This document shows positions 1 to 6,791 of a stretch of DNA of 8,311 nt, piece by piece (position 1 is the first letter of the stretch; each line of letters starts with the position of its first letter). The DNA lies in contig JAEMQE010000036.1 of NCBI GenBank assembly GCA_022758945.1, forward strand, positions 1-8,311, in the 5' to 3' direction. The notes below the pieces were generated by a model. The model worked only from the letters and a program-made list of their open reading frames with translations. It made no database searches and was not told the DNA's origin. Both the position numbers and the translations under genes were made by a program. The DNA is from Lentimicrobium sp. (GTDB lineage: Bacteria; Bacteroidota; Bacteroidia; Flavobacteriales; Flavobacteriaceae).

Positions 1-265
1 CAAAGATTAATATACCAACATACTAAAGATTCCCAAGCAGTTCCACTTGCGGATAATTACCTTGTCCTCTACCGCCGCCTCCAGTTGATTTGAATATATC
101 GGATAAATGGTCTCCTAAATTTAAAATTTCATTTTCAGTGTAGTTATTTCCCAAAAGTCTTATAATTTCTGGCTGCCAAATTTGCCAACAATTTTTATAA
201 GTATTTGTGCTAAATACGTTTTCTATTGCTAATTTTCTTAGTTGTTCTGGGACAGTATTATACAT
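1..265 (-). pseudogene. Frameshifted N-terminal part of an unidentified gene, cut by the left window edge
   Basis: An ATG at 265 opens an 80-residue frame that stops at 25-23. It is the first ATG after an in-frame TGA (274-272). The last residues look like out-of-frame translation: from base 56 leftwards the neighbouring minus frame reads LSASGTAWESLVCWYINL and stays open to the edge. Adding one base near 53-58 (for example a third T in the minus-strand TT) would join the glycine-rich stretch at residues 62-69 (GGGGRGQG) to that sequence without a break. I therefore read this as one longer gene with a 1-base deletion. The intact part is hydrophilic, with no signal peptide or membrane segment. 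I cannot name the family. The pattern of a glycine-rich loop followed by WESLVCWY faintly recalls restriction-endonuclease-like proteins, but that is an impression only. No convincing promoter is visible upstream. Confidence 0.75.
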
Positions 266-372
266 TTTTAATCAGTCTTAATTTTTGTAAATGTCGTGAA
301 TTTTATGACAAATCTTCATTTTTATAAAATATTTCTACAGTTTTATTTTAGTCTTTTTAGAAGTTATTTTGT

Positions 373-2028
373 CTATAACTTACTCTTAACCACATTCACA
401 TAAAAATCCTTGTCCACTTCCAATTTCAAATCTTTCGCAGTTTGTGGCAAATTACTCCATTCTGTTTGAGGTTTTAGCCATTGTTCTTTTCCGTTCAAAG
501 TCACTTTTACAGGAATATTGAAACCGGGAACACAATTTGTCCAACGATACGAAAGATTGTTATCCTTGAATTTATATTCAAATGTTGGAATTCTAATATC
601 TCGCAAATATTGGTCAAAAAACGGAGCTAAATCCAATCCAACGTTTTTGCTTAAATAATCCTCAATTTGTTTGGTAGTTACGGTTTGGTGGTAAAAAGTG
701 CTGTTCAAACCTCTTAAAATTGTTCTCCATTTCTCGTCGTCATTCACGATTTGACGCAGCGTGTGCAACATATTGGCACCTTTTGGATACATATCACCAG
801 AACCTTCATTGTTCACATCGTAATATCCAATGATGGGTTTGTCATTTTTTATTTTTTTTCTCAAACCTCTAACATATTCGGCAGCAGCTTCTTTTCCGTA
901 GTAATATTCAATAAAAAGACTTTCGGAATAGTTCGTAAAACTTTCGTGAATCCACATATCGGCGATGTCTTTGTAGGTAATGTTATTGGCAAACCATTCG
1001 TGTCCCGATTCGTGGATGATAATAAAATCGAATTTCAATCCCCAACCCGTTCCACTTAAATCTGTTCCTCGATAACCGTTTTTAAAACCATTTCCATAAG
1101 TAACGCTGCTTTGATGTTCCATCCCTAAATACGGAGCTTCAACAAGCTTGTAACTGTCTTCATAAAACGGATACGGTCCAAACCAATGTTCGAAAGCTTT
1201 GAGCATTCGCGGTGCATCTTTGAACTGGATTTTTGCTTTTTCTAAATTATCTCTCAAGACATAATAATCACAATCCAAATCGCCTTTTTCTCCTGGGAAA
1301 ACTTCGGAAAAAGAAACATAATCACCAATGTTTATATTTACTCCATAATTATTGATCGGATTTGACACATACCAATTGAAAGTTCTGGTTCCATCTTTCA
1401 TATCTGTGACACTTTGCAAACGCCCATTGGAAACATCCGTCAAATTTTTAGGGACATTCACACTGATGAGCATATCGTCCACTTCGTCGTACATATGATC
1501 TTTGTTGGGCCACCAAACACTCGCACCCAATCCTTGACAAGTCGAAGCAATAAAAGGTTTTCCATTAGTGTCTTTACTCCAAGTAATTCCTCCATCCCAA
1601 GGCGGACGAACGGCAATTTTAGGTTTTCCACCATAAAAAACAGTGAGTTCTTTTATTTCTCCAACATTTTGTGGCGCAACCAAATCTATAAAAAAAGCAT
1701 TGCCGTCTCTTTGATATTTTAATTCCTTGCCGTCCTGAATTACTTTATTGATTTTCAAGGGTTCTTGAAGATCAATTTGCATCCGATTATAAGAATTCAA
1801 AACTTTGTAACGAATGGTATTCGAACCCGAAATCGTACTATCGGCGGGATTTACCTTGATGTCAAGATGATAATATTTCACATCCCACCAAGCTCTTTCT
1901 TTGGTAATACTTCCTCGCAAAGTGTCCTGATGTGTAAAAACCGTTTCGGATTTACCCATAAGTCCTTGCGCATTTGCAGCGTTAGAAAAAAGAAATGTAA
2001 TAATAACAATGTTTAAATATTTATTCAT
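373..2028 (-). CDS. Exported M1-family zinc aminopeptidase
   Basis: The 551-residue protein is a gluzincin metallopeptidase expected to remove N-terminal residues from peptides. Residues 1-20 form a signal peptide (charged start, hydrophobic core, ANA before the likely cut), so it probably acts in the periplasm or beyond. A beta-rich N-terminal domain (about 45-240) precedes the catalytic domain. The exopeptidase motif appears as GMEHQSS (302-308, family GAMEN-like). The zinc site is HESGH (339-343, ligands H339 and H343, catalytic E340) with the third ligand E362 in WIHESF. Y414 in MYPKGAN fits the catalytic tyrosine of the family. The C-terminus is short (about 120 residues after Y414), with no ERAP1-like helical domain and no obvious type IX secretion tail. 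The gene is separated from the upstream ATP-grasp gene by a palindrome and a possible promoter, so it is probably its own transcription unit. The substrate is unknown. Confidence 0.93.
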   Translation of the reverse strand: MNKYLNIVIITFLFSNAANAQGLMGKSETVFTHQDTLRGSITKERAWWDVKYYHLDIKVNPADSTISGSNTIRYKVLNSYNRMQIDLQEPLKINKVIQDGKELKYQRDGNAFFIDLVAPQNVGEIKELTVFYGGKPKIAVRPPWDGGITWSKDTNGKPFIASTCQGLGASVWWPNKDHMYDEVDDMLISVNVPKNLTDVSNGRLQSVTDMKDGTRTFNWYVSNPINNYGVNINIGDYVSFSEVFPGEKGDLDCDYYVLRDNLEKAKIQFKDAPRMLKAFEHWFGPYPFYEDSYKLVEAPYLGMEHQSSVTYGNGFKNGYRGTDLSGTGWGLKFDFIIIHESGHEWFANNITYKDIADMWIHESFTNYSESLFIEYYYGKEAAAEYVRGLRKKIKNDKPIIGYYDVNNEGSGDMYPKGANMLHTLRQIVNDDEKWRTILRGLNSTFYHQTVTTKQIEDYLSKNVGLDLAPFFDQYLRDIRIPTFEYKFKDNNLSYRWTNCVPGFNIPVKVTLNGKEQWLKPQTEWSNLPQTAKDLKLEVDKDFYVNVVKSKL

Positions 2029-2067
2029 AAATTTTTAAAATAGAAGGTTATTTTTTGGTAAGTTGGT

Positions 2068-2100
2068 AAAATTTAATTTTAATGGAATTATTTGTGCAAA
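2068..2100 (-). promoter_or_regulatory. Possible Bacteroidota-type promoter of the M1 peptidase gene
   Basis: On the minus strand TTTG (2100-2097) is followed after 21 bases by TAAATTTT (2075-2068). This resembles the known Bacteroidota pattern of a -33 TTTG box and a -7 TAnnTTTG box, with T instead of the final G. It would start transcription roughly 30-35 bases before the ATG at 2028. In AT-rich DNA such a match can arise by chance. Confidence 0.35.
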
Positions 2101-2101
2101 A

Positions 2102-2175
2102 TTTGTGATTTCGACGAAGGAGAAATATCATAACGAGAGCAACAAATGTGATTTCTCCTTCGTCGAAATGACAAA
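2102..2175. repeat. 74-base imperfect palindrome, REP-like intergenic element
   Basis: A perfect 19-base inverted repeat, ATTTCGACGAAGGAGAAAT (2108-2126) and its complement (2151-2169), forms the core. Pairing resumes outward after one G-G mismatch (2102-2106 with 2171-2175). It resumes inward after two mismatches (2129-2131 with 2146-2148), leaving a 14-base loop (2132-2145). The element starts 10 bases beyond the ATP-grasp stop. Palindromes with this GACGAAGGAGAAAT core are familiar to me from flavobacterial intergenic regions, though I could not check this. It may end or stabilise the ATP-grasp transcript. The flanking minus-strand T-run is only four bases, so it is not a typical intrinsic terminator. 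Confidence 0.85.
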
Positions 2176-2185
2176 ATATAGCTTA

Positions 2186-3400
2186 TTAATGAAACTTATC
2201 GACTTTGGCTTGTTCAACAACAGAAGCAAAATCATTAGTTAATCGATTGGCATAATCGTCTAATAATTCTAAAACTCGTTCGCTAGAATCCGATTTTACA
2301 ATCAATCCGGCGTGATAATCCAAAGGAACCCTAAAACAAACTTCCGGATCCGAAAACGACGATAAATCCGGATGTTGAAACTTGGATAAGGTCAACACAA
2401 TACCGGCATATTCTTTTTTTACTTTTGGCAACGCGTATTTGGTTTCTTTAACCAATGCATCTTCGATGGCAGCCCATTCTTTCCAAAGGTTGATATTCGA
2501 AGCTTCAGCAACCATTTCGGCGAGATGTGCTCCACCCACTCGGGAAGAAGTTTCCAGAAAATAGATTTTTCCATCATCATTACACTTGATATATTCTGAA
2601 TGTGCAGCGCCGTGTTTTAATCCAAATCCTTTGATAACCTGTTCATTTACTGCTTTTATAGCTTTATCATCTTCAGATTCGTAAGGAATATTAGCTGAAC
2701 GAAAAATCCCTCCGCCTTGCGAAATCTCCATTGGAGTTGTCAAATATTTTGATGTAATACTGAATAGTATTTTGCCATTTAAAACCAAACTATCACAATG
2801 ATACACATCGCCAGGACGAAATTGTTCCAATAAATATTTGAAGCGATTATTCCCCATTTCGTTGATGTGAATCCACAAACTTTCCTTGTCATACACTTTT
2901 ATAATCCCAGAAGCCGAAGCTTCGGAACGGGGTTTCAAAACCCAAGGAGCCGAAATCGTATCGGCAAAAGTATTAATGTCGTAATCATTAAATAAGGAAC
3001 AGAAATTGGGATTCGAAATTCCGCAACTTTTGGCTCTCATTCGCATCGCCAATTTATCTCTGAAATAACGTCCCGTGGTTTGTCCCATCCCGTCAATCCG
3101 AAGATTTTCGCGGAGATATGTTGCTTTCTCCACATCATAATCATCCAAAGCCACGATGGCATCGATTTTATTGGATTTCATCAAATTGCCAACGCCCAGT
3201 AACAAATGCTCTAAATTCCAATCCGTATCTTGTCCTGCCATATAGAAAACTTCGTCGATATGGTCAAAAGGCCAAGGTTTATCCCGCAGTTTTTCGCTGG
3301 TTATCAGATACACTTTGTTGCCTAAATTTTTTAAATGGATTAAAAAATCAGCGCCTTTGAAATAATTTGAGATACAAATGAAGGTTTTAGAGTTTTCCAT
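2186..3400 (-). CDS. ATP-grasp domain ligase, substrate unknown
   Basis: This 404-residue cytoplasmic protein has the layout of ATP-grasp carboxylate-amine ligases, which activate a carboxylate as an acyl phosphate. Residues 1-110 form a Rossmann-like pre-ATP-grasp domain (FICISNYFKGADF; VALDDYD near 83-89). RDK (114-116) opens the ATP-grasp fold. K156 in VLKPR and the Ser/Gly loop 159-165 fit nucleotide binding. E192 in LLEQF fits the hinge, and E269 (HSEYI) and E283 (FLETSSRVGG) fit the metal ligands. The asparagine usual two residues after the second glutamate is a serine here (S285). About 110 C-terminal residues follow, with no biotin or CPSase partner nearby. It lies 37 bases after the M17 aminopeptidase and is probably co-transcribed with it. 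Amino-acid or dipeptide ligation is possible, but the sequence does not show the product. Confidence 0.85.
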   Translation of the reverse strand: MENSKTFICISNYFKGADFLIHLKNLGNKVYLITSEKLRDKPWPFDHIDEVFYMAGQDTDWNLEHLLLGVGNLMKSNKIDAIVALDDYDVEKATYLRENLRIDGMGQTTGRYFRDKLAMRMRAKSCGISNPNFCSLFNDYDINTFADTISAPWVLKPRSEASASGIIKVYDKESLWIHINEMGNNRFKYLLEQFRPGDVYHCDSLVLNGKILFSITSKYLTTPMEISQGGGIFRSANIPYESEDDKAIKAVNEQVIKGFGLKHGAAHSEYIKCNDDGKIYFLETSSRVGGAHLAEMVAEASNINLWKEWAAIEDALVKETKYALPKVKKEYAGIVLTLSKFQHPDLSSFSDPEVCFRVPLDYHAGLIVKSDSSERVLELLDDYANRLTNDFASVVEQAKVDKFH

Positions 3401-3420
3401 AATATTATTTTTTACATTTT

Positions 3421-3451
3421 AATTCCCCCTTCGGGGGTTAGGGGGCTAAAT
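3421..3451. repeat. GC-rich hairpin repeat overlapping the aminopeptidase stop codon
   Basis: The minus strand reads TAGCCCCCTAACCCCCGAAG followed by GGGGAATT. Five C and five G (3425-3429, 3433-3437) form a tight hairpin in otherwise AT-rich DNA. On the minus strand the stop codon TAA (3440-3438) and the last two codons of the M17 aminopeptidase (Ala-Pro, 3446-3441) lie inside the repeat. I recall very similar GCCCCCTAACCCCCGAAGGGGG units as dispersed repeats in flavobacterial genomes; this is from memory. The position between two co-oriented genes would allow an effect on mRNA stability or expression of the downstream ATP-grasp gene. Confidence 0.75.
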
Positions 3452-4874
3452 TTTCAATGAATTTAGTCAATAAATGAACACCATAAGCTGTTGCGTGTTT
3501 GCTTTTTGCAAATTCATCATCTCCAAAGGCAACTCCGGCAATATCAAGATGCGCCCAAGCTTTGTGTTCTTCGGTGAAATATTCCAAGAATTTTGCTGCT
3601 GAAATAGCACCAGCAACAGGTTTTCCGCTGTAGTTTTTCACATCGGCAATATCACTTTCGATGTCTGACTTGTAACAATCCCAAAGTGGTAATTGCCAAA
3701 GTCTTTCTCCAATGGCGTCTCCGGATTGTTGCAGTTTCTTTGAAATCGCTTCGTTATTGGTAAACAAAGCGCCACATTCGTAACCAAAAGTTCCCACACT
3801 GCTTCCTGTCAACGTGGCAATATCAATAATATATTCAGGTTTAAAATTCTTGATTAAATACGATAAACCATCGGCTAAAACCAATCTTCCTTCTGCATCT
3901 GTATCTATAATTTCAATCGAATGTCCGCTGTAACTTTGGATAACATCACTTGGATAAAACGATTTTGAATCCACCGAATTTTCAGCGCAAAGCACAATCG
4001 CCGTTACTTTTACAGGCAATTTTAAATCTGCAATCAACTGCATTGCTCCAAAAACTGCTGCTCCACCGGCCATATCACATTTCATGTGCAACATTCCGGA
4101 AGTTTTTATATTCAATCCGCCAGTGTCAAAAGTGATTCCTTTTCCCACCAAACCTACGTGCTTGGTTTTAGCATTGGCATTCTCCGGAACATAATTCATA
4201 ATGACAAATTGGGGTTCTTCGTCGCTTCCTTTTCCTACCGATAAAAAAGCCTCTAATCCTGCTTTTTTCGAAGCTTCGAAACCTAAAGTCTCCACCTCAA
4301 AACCAAATTTTTTTCCGCTTTCAGTAGCCCAATTTGACAAGTATTTTGGAGTTACCACATTTGGAGGCAAATCTACTAAATGTAAAATTTCAAGTTGTGC
4401 ATAGGCAATTTTTATCGCTTTGGTTACCGTTTCAGAAACATCTTTTTTTGATAGTAACGAAAGTTCAAAATCTTCGTTTAAAAAAGGATGTTTCTCCGTT
4501 TTCTTGAAATGACCCAAATCGTAAGTTCCTAAAAATAGCCCAGAAATACAGGCTTCAACCTGTTCTGCCGTGAATTGTTCTGGTAAAACCAAAGCCACAT
4601 TCGAACTAAAAGATTCTTTTTGTTTTGATGCAATTCTACGGAAAGTAGTTTTCAATGCTTTATAATCAATATCTTTTCCTAAGCCAATAAAAATATGGGT
4701 ACAATCGTATTTTTCGACTAAATAATGCGTGTCTTTCTTTCCATAAAATACTTTTGAATGAACTGAAACTCCGTGGAATTCAATTGGAACCAGACTTTTG
4801 ACATAAGTTTCAAAAACAGGAATTAATAGTGTTCCTGAAAATCCTTCTAGATTTTGAATTGTAGTTGTTTTCAT
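3438..4874 (-). CDS. M17 family leucyl aminopeptidase, cytoplasmic
   Basis: The 478-residue protein belongs to the PepA-like dizinc/dimanganese aminopeptidases, normally cytoplasmic hexamers that release N-terminal residues, typically leucine, from peptides. All family active-site residues can be placed by comparison with E. coli PepA: metal ligands K245 and D250 (GKGITFDTGG), D267 (KCDMAGG), D326 and E328 (DTDAEGR), and catalytic K257 and R330. The N-terminal domain (about 1-160) is divergent, as usual, and the catalytic domain follows (about 165-470). There is no signal peptide. The ATG lies 3 bases after the stop of the upstream esterase gene, so the two are likely translationally coupled. 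The C-terminal Ala-Pro and the stop codon come from a GC-rich repeat, so the natural end of the protein may have been altered slightly. Length is in the normal range for the family. Confidence 0.95.
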   Translation of the reverse strand: MKTTTIQNLEGFSGTLLIPVFETYVKSLVPIEFHGVSVHSKVFYGKKDTHYLVEKYDCTHIFIGLGKDIDYKALKTTFRRIASKQKESFSSNVALVLPEQFTAEQVEACISGLFLGTYDLGHFKKTEKHPFLNEDFELSLLSKKDVSETVTKAIKIAYAQLEILHLVDLPPNVVTPKYLSNWATESGKKFGFEVETLGFEASKKAGLEAFLSVGKGSDEEPQFVIMNYVPENANAKTKHVGLVGKGITFDTGGLNIKTSGMLHMKCDMAGGAAVFGAMQLIADLKLPVKVTAIVLCAENSVDSKSFYPSDVIQSYSGHSIEIIDTDAEGRLVLADGLSYLIKNFKPEYIIDIATLTGSSVGTFGYECGALFTNNEAISKKLQQSGDAIGERLWQLPLWDCYKSDIESDIADVKNYSGKPVAGAISAAKFLEYFTEEHKAWAHLDIAGVAFGDDEFAKSKHATAYGVHLLTKFIENLAP

Positions 4875-4877
4875 TGT

Positions 4878-6017
4878 CTAATTTACTTTTGTGTTAAAAA
4901 AAAGCCATTCTATTGCCTTAGGGAATTCGTCGCTCCAATAGGTTTCACTATGTTTTCCTTCCAAGTTGATGCTTAAATTAATTTTCATTTTGTCTTTCAC
5001 GAATTCGCTTGCGAGTATATTTTTTTTAAAACTTCGAACGTGCTCAATCATTGTGGCACTTTCATCTCCTCCGGCATACAAATAAATCTTGGTATCATTG
5101 GTAACTGTTGAATCTGAGTCAATACTAAGTTTTGGAACTACCCATAACGAAGGTGAAAATATCATTAATTTTCCATACACTTCGGGATAGAGCAAACCGC
5201 TAAAAATACTAACCAATCCACCCATTGAACTCCCTCCTATTCCTGTAAATTCCCGTTCTTTTTTGGTTCTAAAATTACTATCAATGAATGGTTTCAGGGT
5301 TTCGGTTACAAAGCGAATGTATTTTTTGCCTTGCCCTTTTCCAAGTACGGTTTTGCCAACATTATATTCTTTTATTCTATCTTGTTCGGCATGTTCTATG
5401 GCAATAATGATAATTTTTCCAATTTTATATTCTGACATTACTGCCAGTTTTTTATCAATTTCCCAATTTCCATATTTAGCATTTTCATTGAATAAATTCT
5501 GCGCATCCTGTAAATACATTACTGGGTAACTTTCGCTGGATTTATCATAATCGTGCGGAAGCAAAGCCCATATTTTTCGAGTTTTATTGAGTTGCGGAAT
5601 TTCAAATTCATCCGAAATAAGCAATACTTGTGGCAAAAAAGATTGCTTGAACGGCAACCAGTTTCTTCTCCATCGTGCTACATATTCATTTTGGATTCCG
5701 GAATTTTTTTTAGTCGAACGGTTTTCAGTACGGTTTCCGTGAGCATCAATTTCAACTTCGCTCCAATCTCCTTTGGTAAATTTATATAAAAGTTCTTCCG
5801 GGTAATCAAAATCGTTTGGAAATTCATATTGGTACGAATTATTTCCGGTTTTAACCATTATAAAATCTTTGTCCTGTGTTTTCCAATTGTTGAAATTACC
5901 TGAAATATAAACTGGTCGGGTATCATCTTCATCCGTTTTTAAAATAATTTGAAGTCCGTTTTTTGTTGTATTTAATTCTTGTGTAATGGTTGTATTCCCT
6001 GAATTCATCTCTTGCAT
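4878..6017 (-). CDS. Putative esterase (alpha/beta hydrolase, esterase D type) with N-terminal carbohydrate-binding-like domain
   Basis: The protein has 379 residues and two parts. Residues about 20-110 look like a beta-sandwich of the CBM20/CBM48 type (VYISGNFNNW at 36-45, LLYKFTKGDWSEVE at 76-89, then a NRTENR-like end). Residues about 130-375 match the putative esterase family (PF00756) that includes enterochelin esterases and feruloyl esterases. The nucleophile is S264 in GGSSMGG, and D318 (AGGDES) and H356 (EGKHSE) complete a plausible triad. No signal peptide is visible, so a cytoplasmic location is likely, unlike many xylan-degrading relatives. The ATG at 6017 follows the his terminator; a second ATG at 6008 is possible. 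It is the first gene of an apparent operon with the M17 aminopeptidase and the ATP-grasp ligase. The substrate cannot be told; siderophore, acyl-sugar or other ester hydrolysis are options. Confidence 0.85.
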   Translation of the reverse strand: MQEMNSGNTTITQELNTTKNGLQIILKTDEDDTRPVYISGNFNNWKTQDKDFIMVKTGNNSYQYEFPNDFDYPEELLYKFTKGDWSEVEIDAHGNRTENRSTKKNSGIQNEYVARWRRNWLPFKQSFLPQVLLISDEFEIPQLNKTRKIWALLPHDYDKSSESYPVMYLQDAQNLFNENAKYGNWEIDKKLAVMSEYKIGKIIIIAIEHAEQDRIKEYNVGKTVLGKGQGKKYIRFVTETLKPFIDSNFRTKKEREFTGIGGSSMGGLVSIFSGLLYPEVYGKLMIFSPSLWVVPKLSIDSDSTVTNDTKIYLYAGGDESATMIEHVRSFKKNILASEFVKDKMKINLSINLEGKHSETYWSDEFPKAIEWLFFNTKVN

Positions 6018-6045
6018 TGTGATAATGTAATTTGTAATAAAAAAG

Positions 6046-6053
6046 TAAATATA
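6046..6053 (-). promoter_or_regulatory. Weak candidate -7 box upstream of the esterase gene
   Basis: The minus strand carries TATATTTA, similar to the Bacteroidota -7 consensus TAnnTTTG, about 30 bases before the esterase ATG and after the his terminator, where a promoter is expected. No clear TTTG box is seen at the right distance upstream, so the call is weak. Confidence 0.25.
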
Positions 6054-6077
6054 GTGGATTGCTATTGGATATAAAAG

Positions 6078-6121
6078 AAAAAAAGAAAACCCAATAGTAA
6101 ATGAATAAACTATTGAGTTTT
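6078..6121 (-). terminator. Rho-independent terminator of the his operon
   Basis: On the minus strand AAAACTCAATAG (6121-6110) pairs with CTATTGGGTTTT (6097-6086) in a 12-base stem with one G-U pair and a 12-base loop. It is followed by C and seven T (6084-6078), then more T after another C. It begins 30 bases after the hisIE stop and points in the direction of his transcription. The stem is AT-rich but the layout is typical. Confidence 0.8.
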
Positions 6122-6151
6122 ATGTATGAAAATTAGTTAGGATTGGCTCTA

Positions 6152-6751
6152 TTATTTCTGGCGACCTTTTAATATATTGACAACATCATTCAAATGGAAT
6201 CCTTTGGCCTGCAACAAAATTAAGTAGTGAAAAAGTAAATCTGCGCTTTCGTTCAGGAACAAATCATCGTTATCGTCTTTGGCTTCAATTACAACTTCCA
6301 CAGCTTCCTCACCCACTTTTTGTGCAATTTTGTTGATGCCTTTTTCAAATAATGAGGCCACATAACTTTTCTCGGAATCCGCATTTTCTCTTCGAACGGT
6401 GATAGTTTTTTCTAATTTAGAAAGAAATCCATATTCCTGATTGTTAGCTTCTTGCCAGCAAGTATCGGAACCTGTGTGGCAAGTAGGTCCTTCTGGTTTT
6501 ACCTGTATCAAAAGTGTATCATTATCACAGTCGTTTTTGATGTCAACCAAATTTAAAAAGTTACCACTCTCCTCGCCTTTTGTCCAAAGCCTTTGTTTGG
6601 AACGGCTAAAAAAAGTTACTTTTTGAGTGTCCAACGTTTTTTGGTAGGATTCTGCATTCATATATCCCAGCATTAAAACACTTTTGGTTTCACTGTCCTG
6701 AATAATCGCCGGAATCAATCCGTGTGCACTTTTTGAAAAATCTATGTTCAT
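6152..6751 (-). CDS. hisIE: HisIE: bifunctional phosphoribosyl-AMP cyclohydrolase / phosphoribosyl-ATP pyrophosphatase
   Basis: This 199-residue fusion carries out steps 2 and 3 of histidine biosynthesis: PR-ATP to PR-AMP (HisE part), then ring opening to ProFAR (HisI part). The HisI domain (about 1-105) shows FFSRSKQRLWTKGEESGN (47-64), the metal-binding DCD (74-76), and C91 and C98 in PTCHTGSDTC. The HisE domain (about 109-199) shows the KVGEEAVEVVIEA helix (145-157) and ESADLLFH (168-175), the acidic metal-binding surface of MazG-like folds. Length is normal for the fusion, and both active sites look intact. It is the last gene of the his operon, separated from hisF by a spacer built of heptamer repeats and followed by a terminator. 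Confidence 0.97.
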   Translation of the reverse strand: MNIDFSKSAHGLIPAIIQDSETKSVLMLGYMNAESYQKTLDTQKVTFFSRSKQRLWTKGEESGNFLNLVDIKNDCDNDTLLIQVKPEGPTCHTGSDTCWQEANNQEYGFLSKLEKTITVRRENADSEKSYVASLFEKGINKIAQKVGEEAVEVVIEAKDDNDDLFLNESADLLFHYLILLQAKGFHLNDVVNILKGRQK

Positions 6752-6756
6752 ATTTA

Positions 6757-6791
6757 TTTTAGATTTTAGAGTTCAGATTTTAGATTTTAGA
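6757..6791 (-). repeat. Five tandem 7-base repeats in the hisF-hisIE spacer
   Basis: On the minus strand the spacer reads TCTAAAA twice, TCTGAAC once, then TCTAAAA twice, with exact 7-base period. The first unit contains the TAA stop of hisF (6789-6787), and the last ends 5 bases before the hisIE ATG. There is no Shine-Dalgarno sequence; the A-rich units could help translation start. Confidence 0.85.

Noticed and set aside
50..61. Programmed -1 ribosomal frameshift site
   Set aside because: The bases read GGT AAT TAT, which does not fit an X XXY YYZ slippery heptamer, and no downstream structure can be judged at the edge. A 1-base deletion explains the data more simply.
266..372. Terminator of the M1 gene or promoter of the left-edge gene
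   Set aside because: Only weak AT hairpins (for example TTCTA...TAGAA) and no convincing TAnnTTTG box were found, so nothing is called in this 107-base spacer.
751..1059. Plus-strand open frame of 102 residues opposite the M1 peptidase
   Set aside because: It overlaps the zinc-site coding region in antisense and shows no protein-like motif.
6757..6791. CRISPR-like or direct-repeat binding array
   Set aside because: Units are 7 bases with no spacers between them; this excludes CRISPR and no known operator was recognised.
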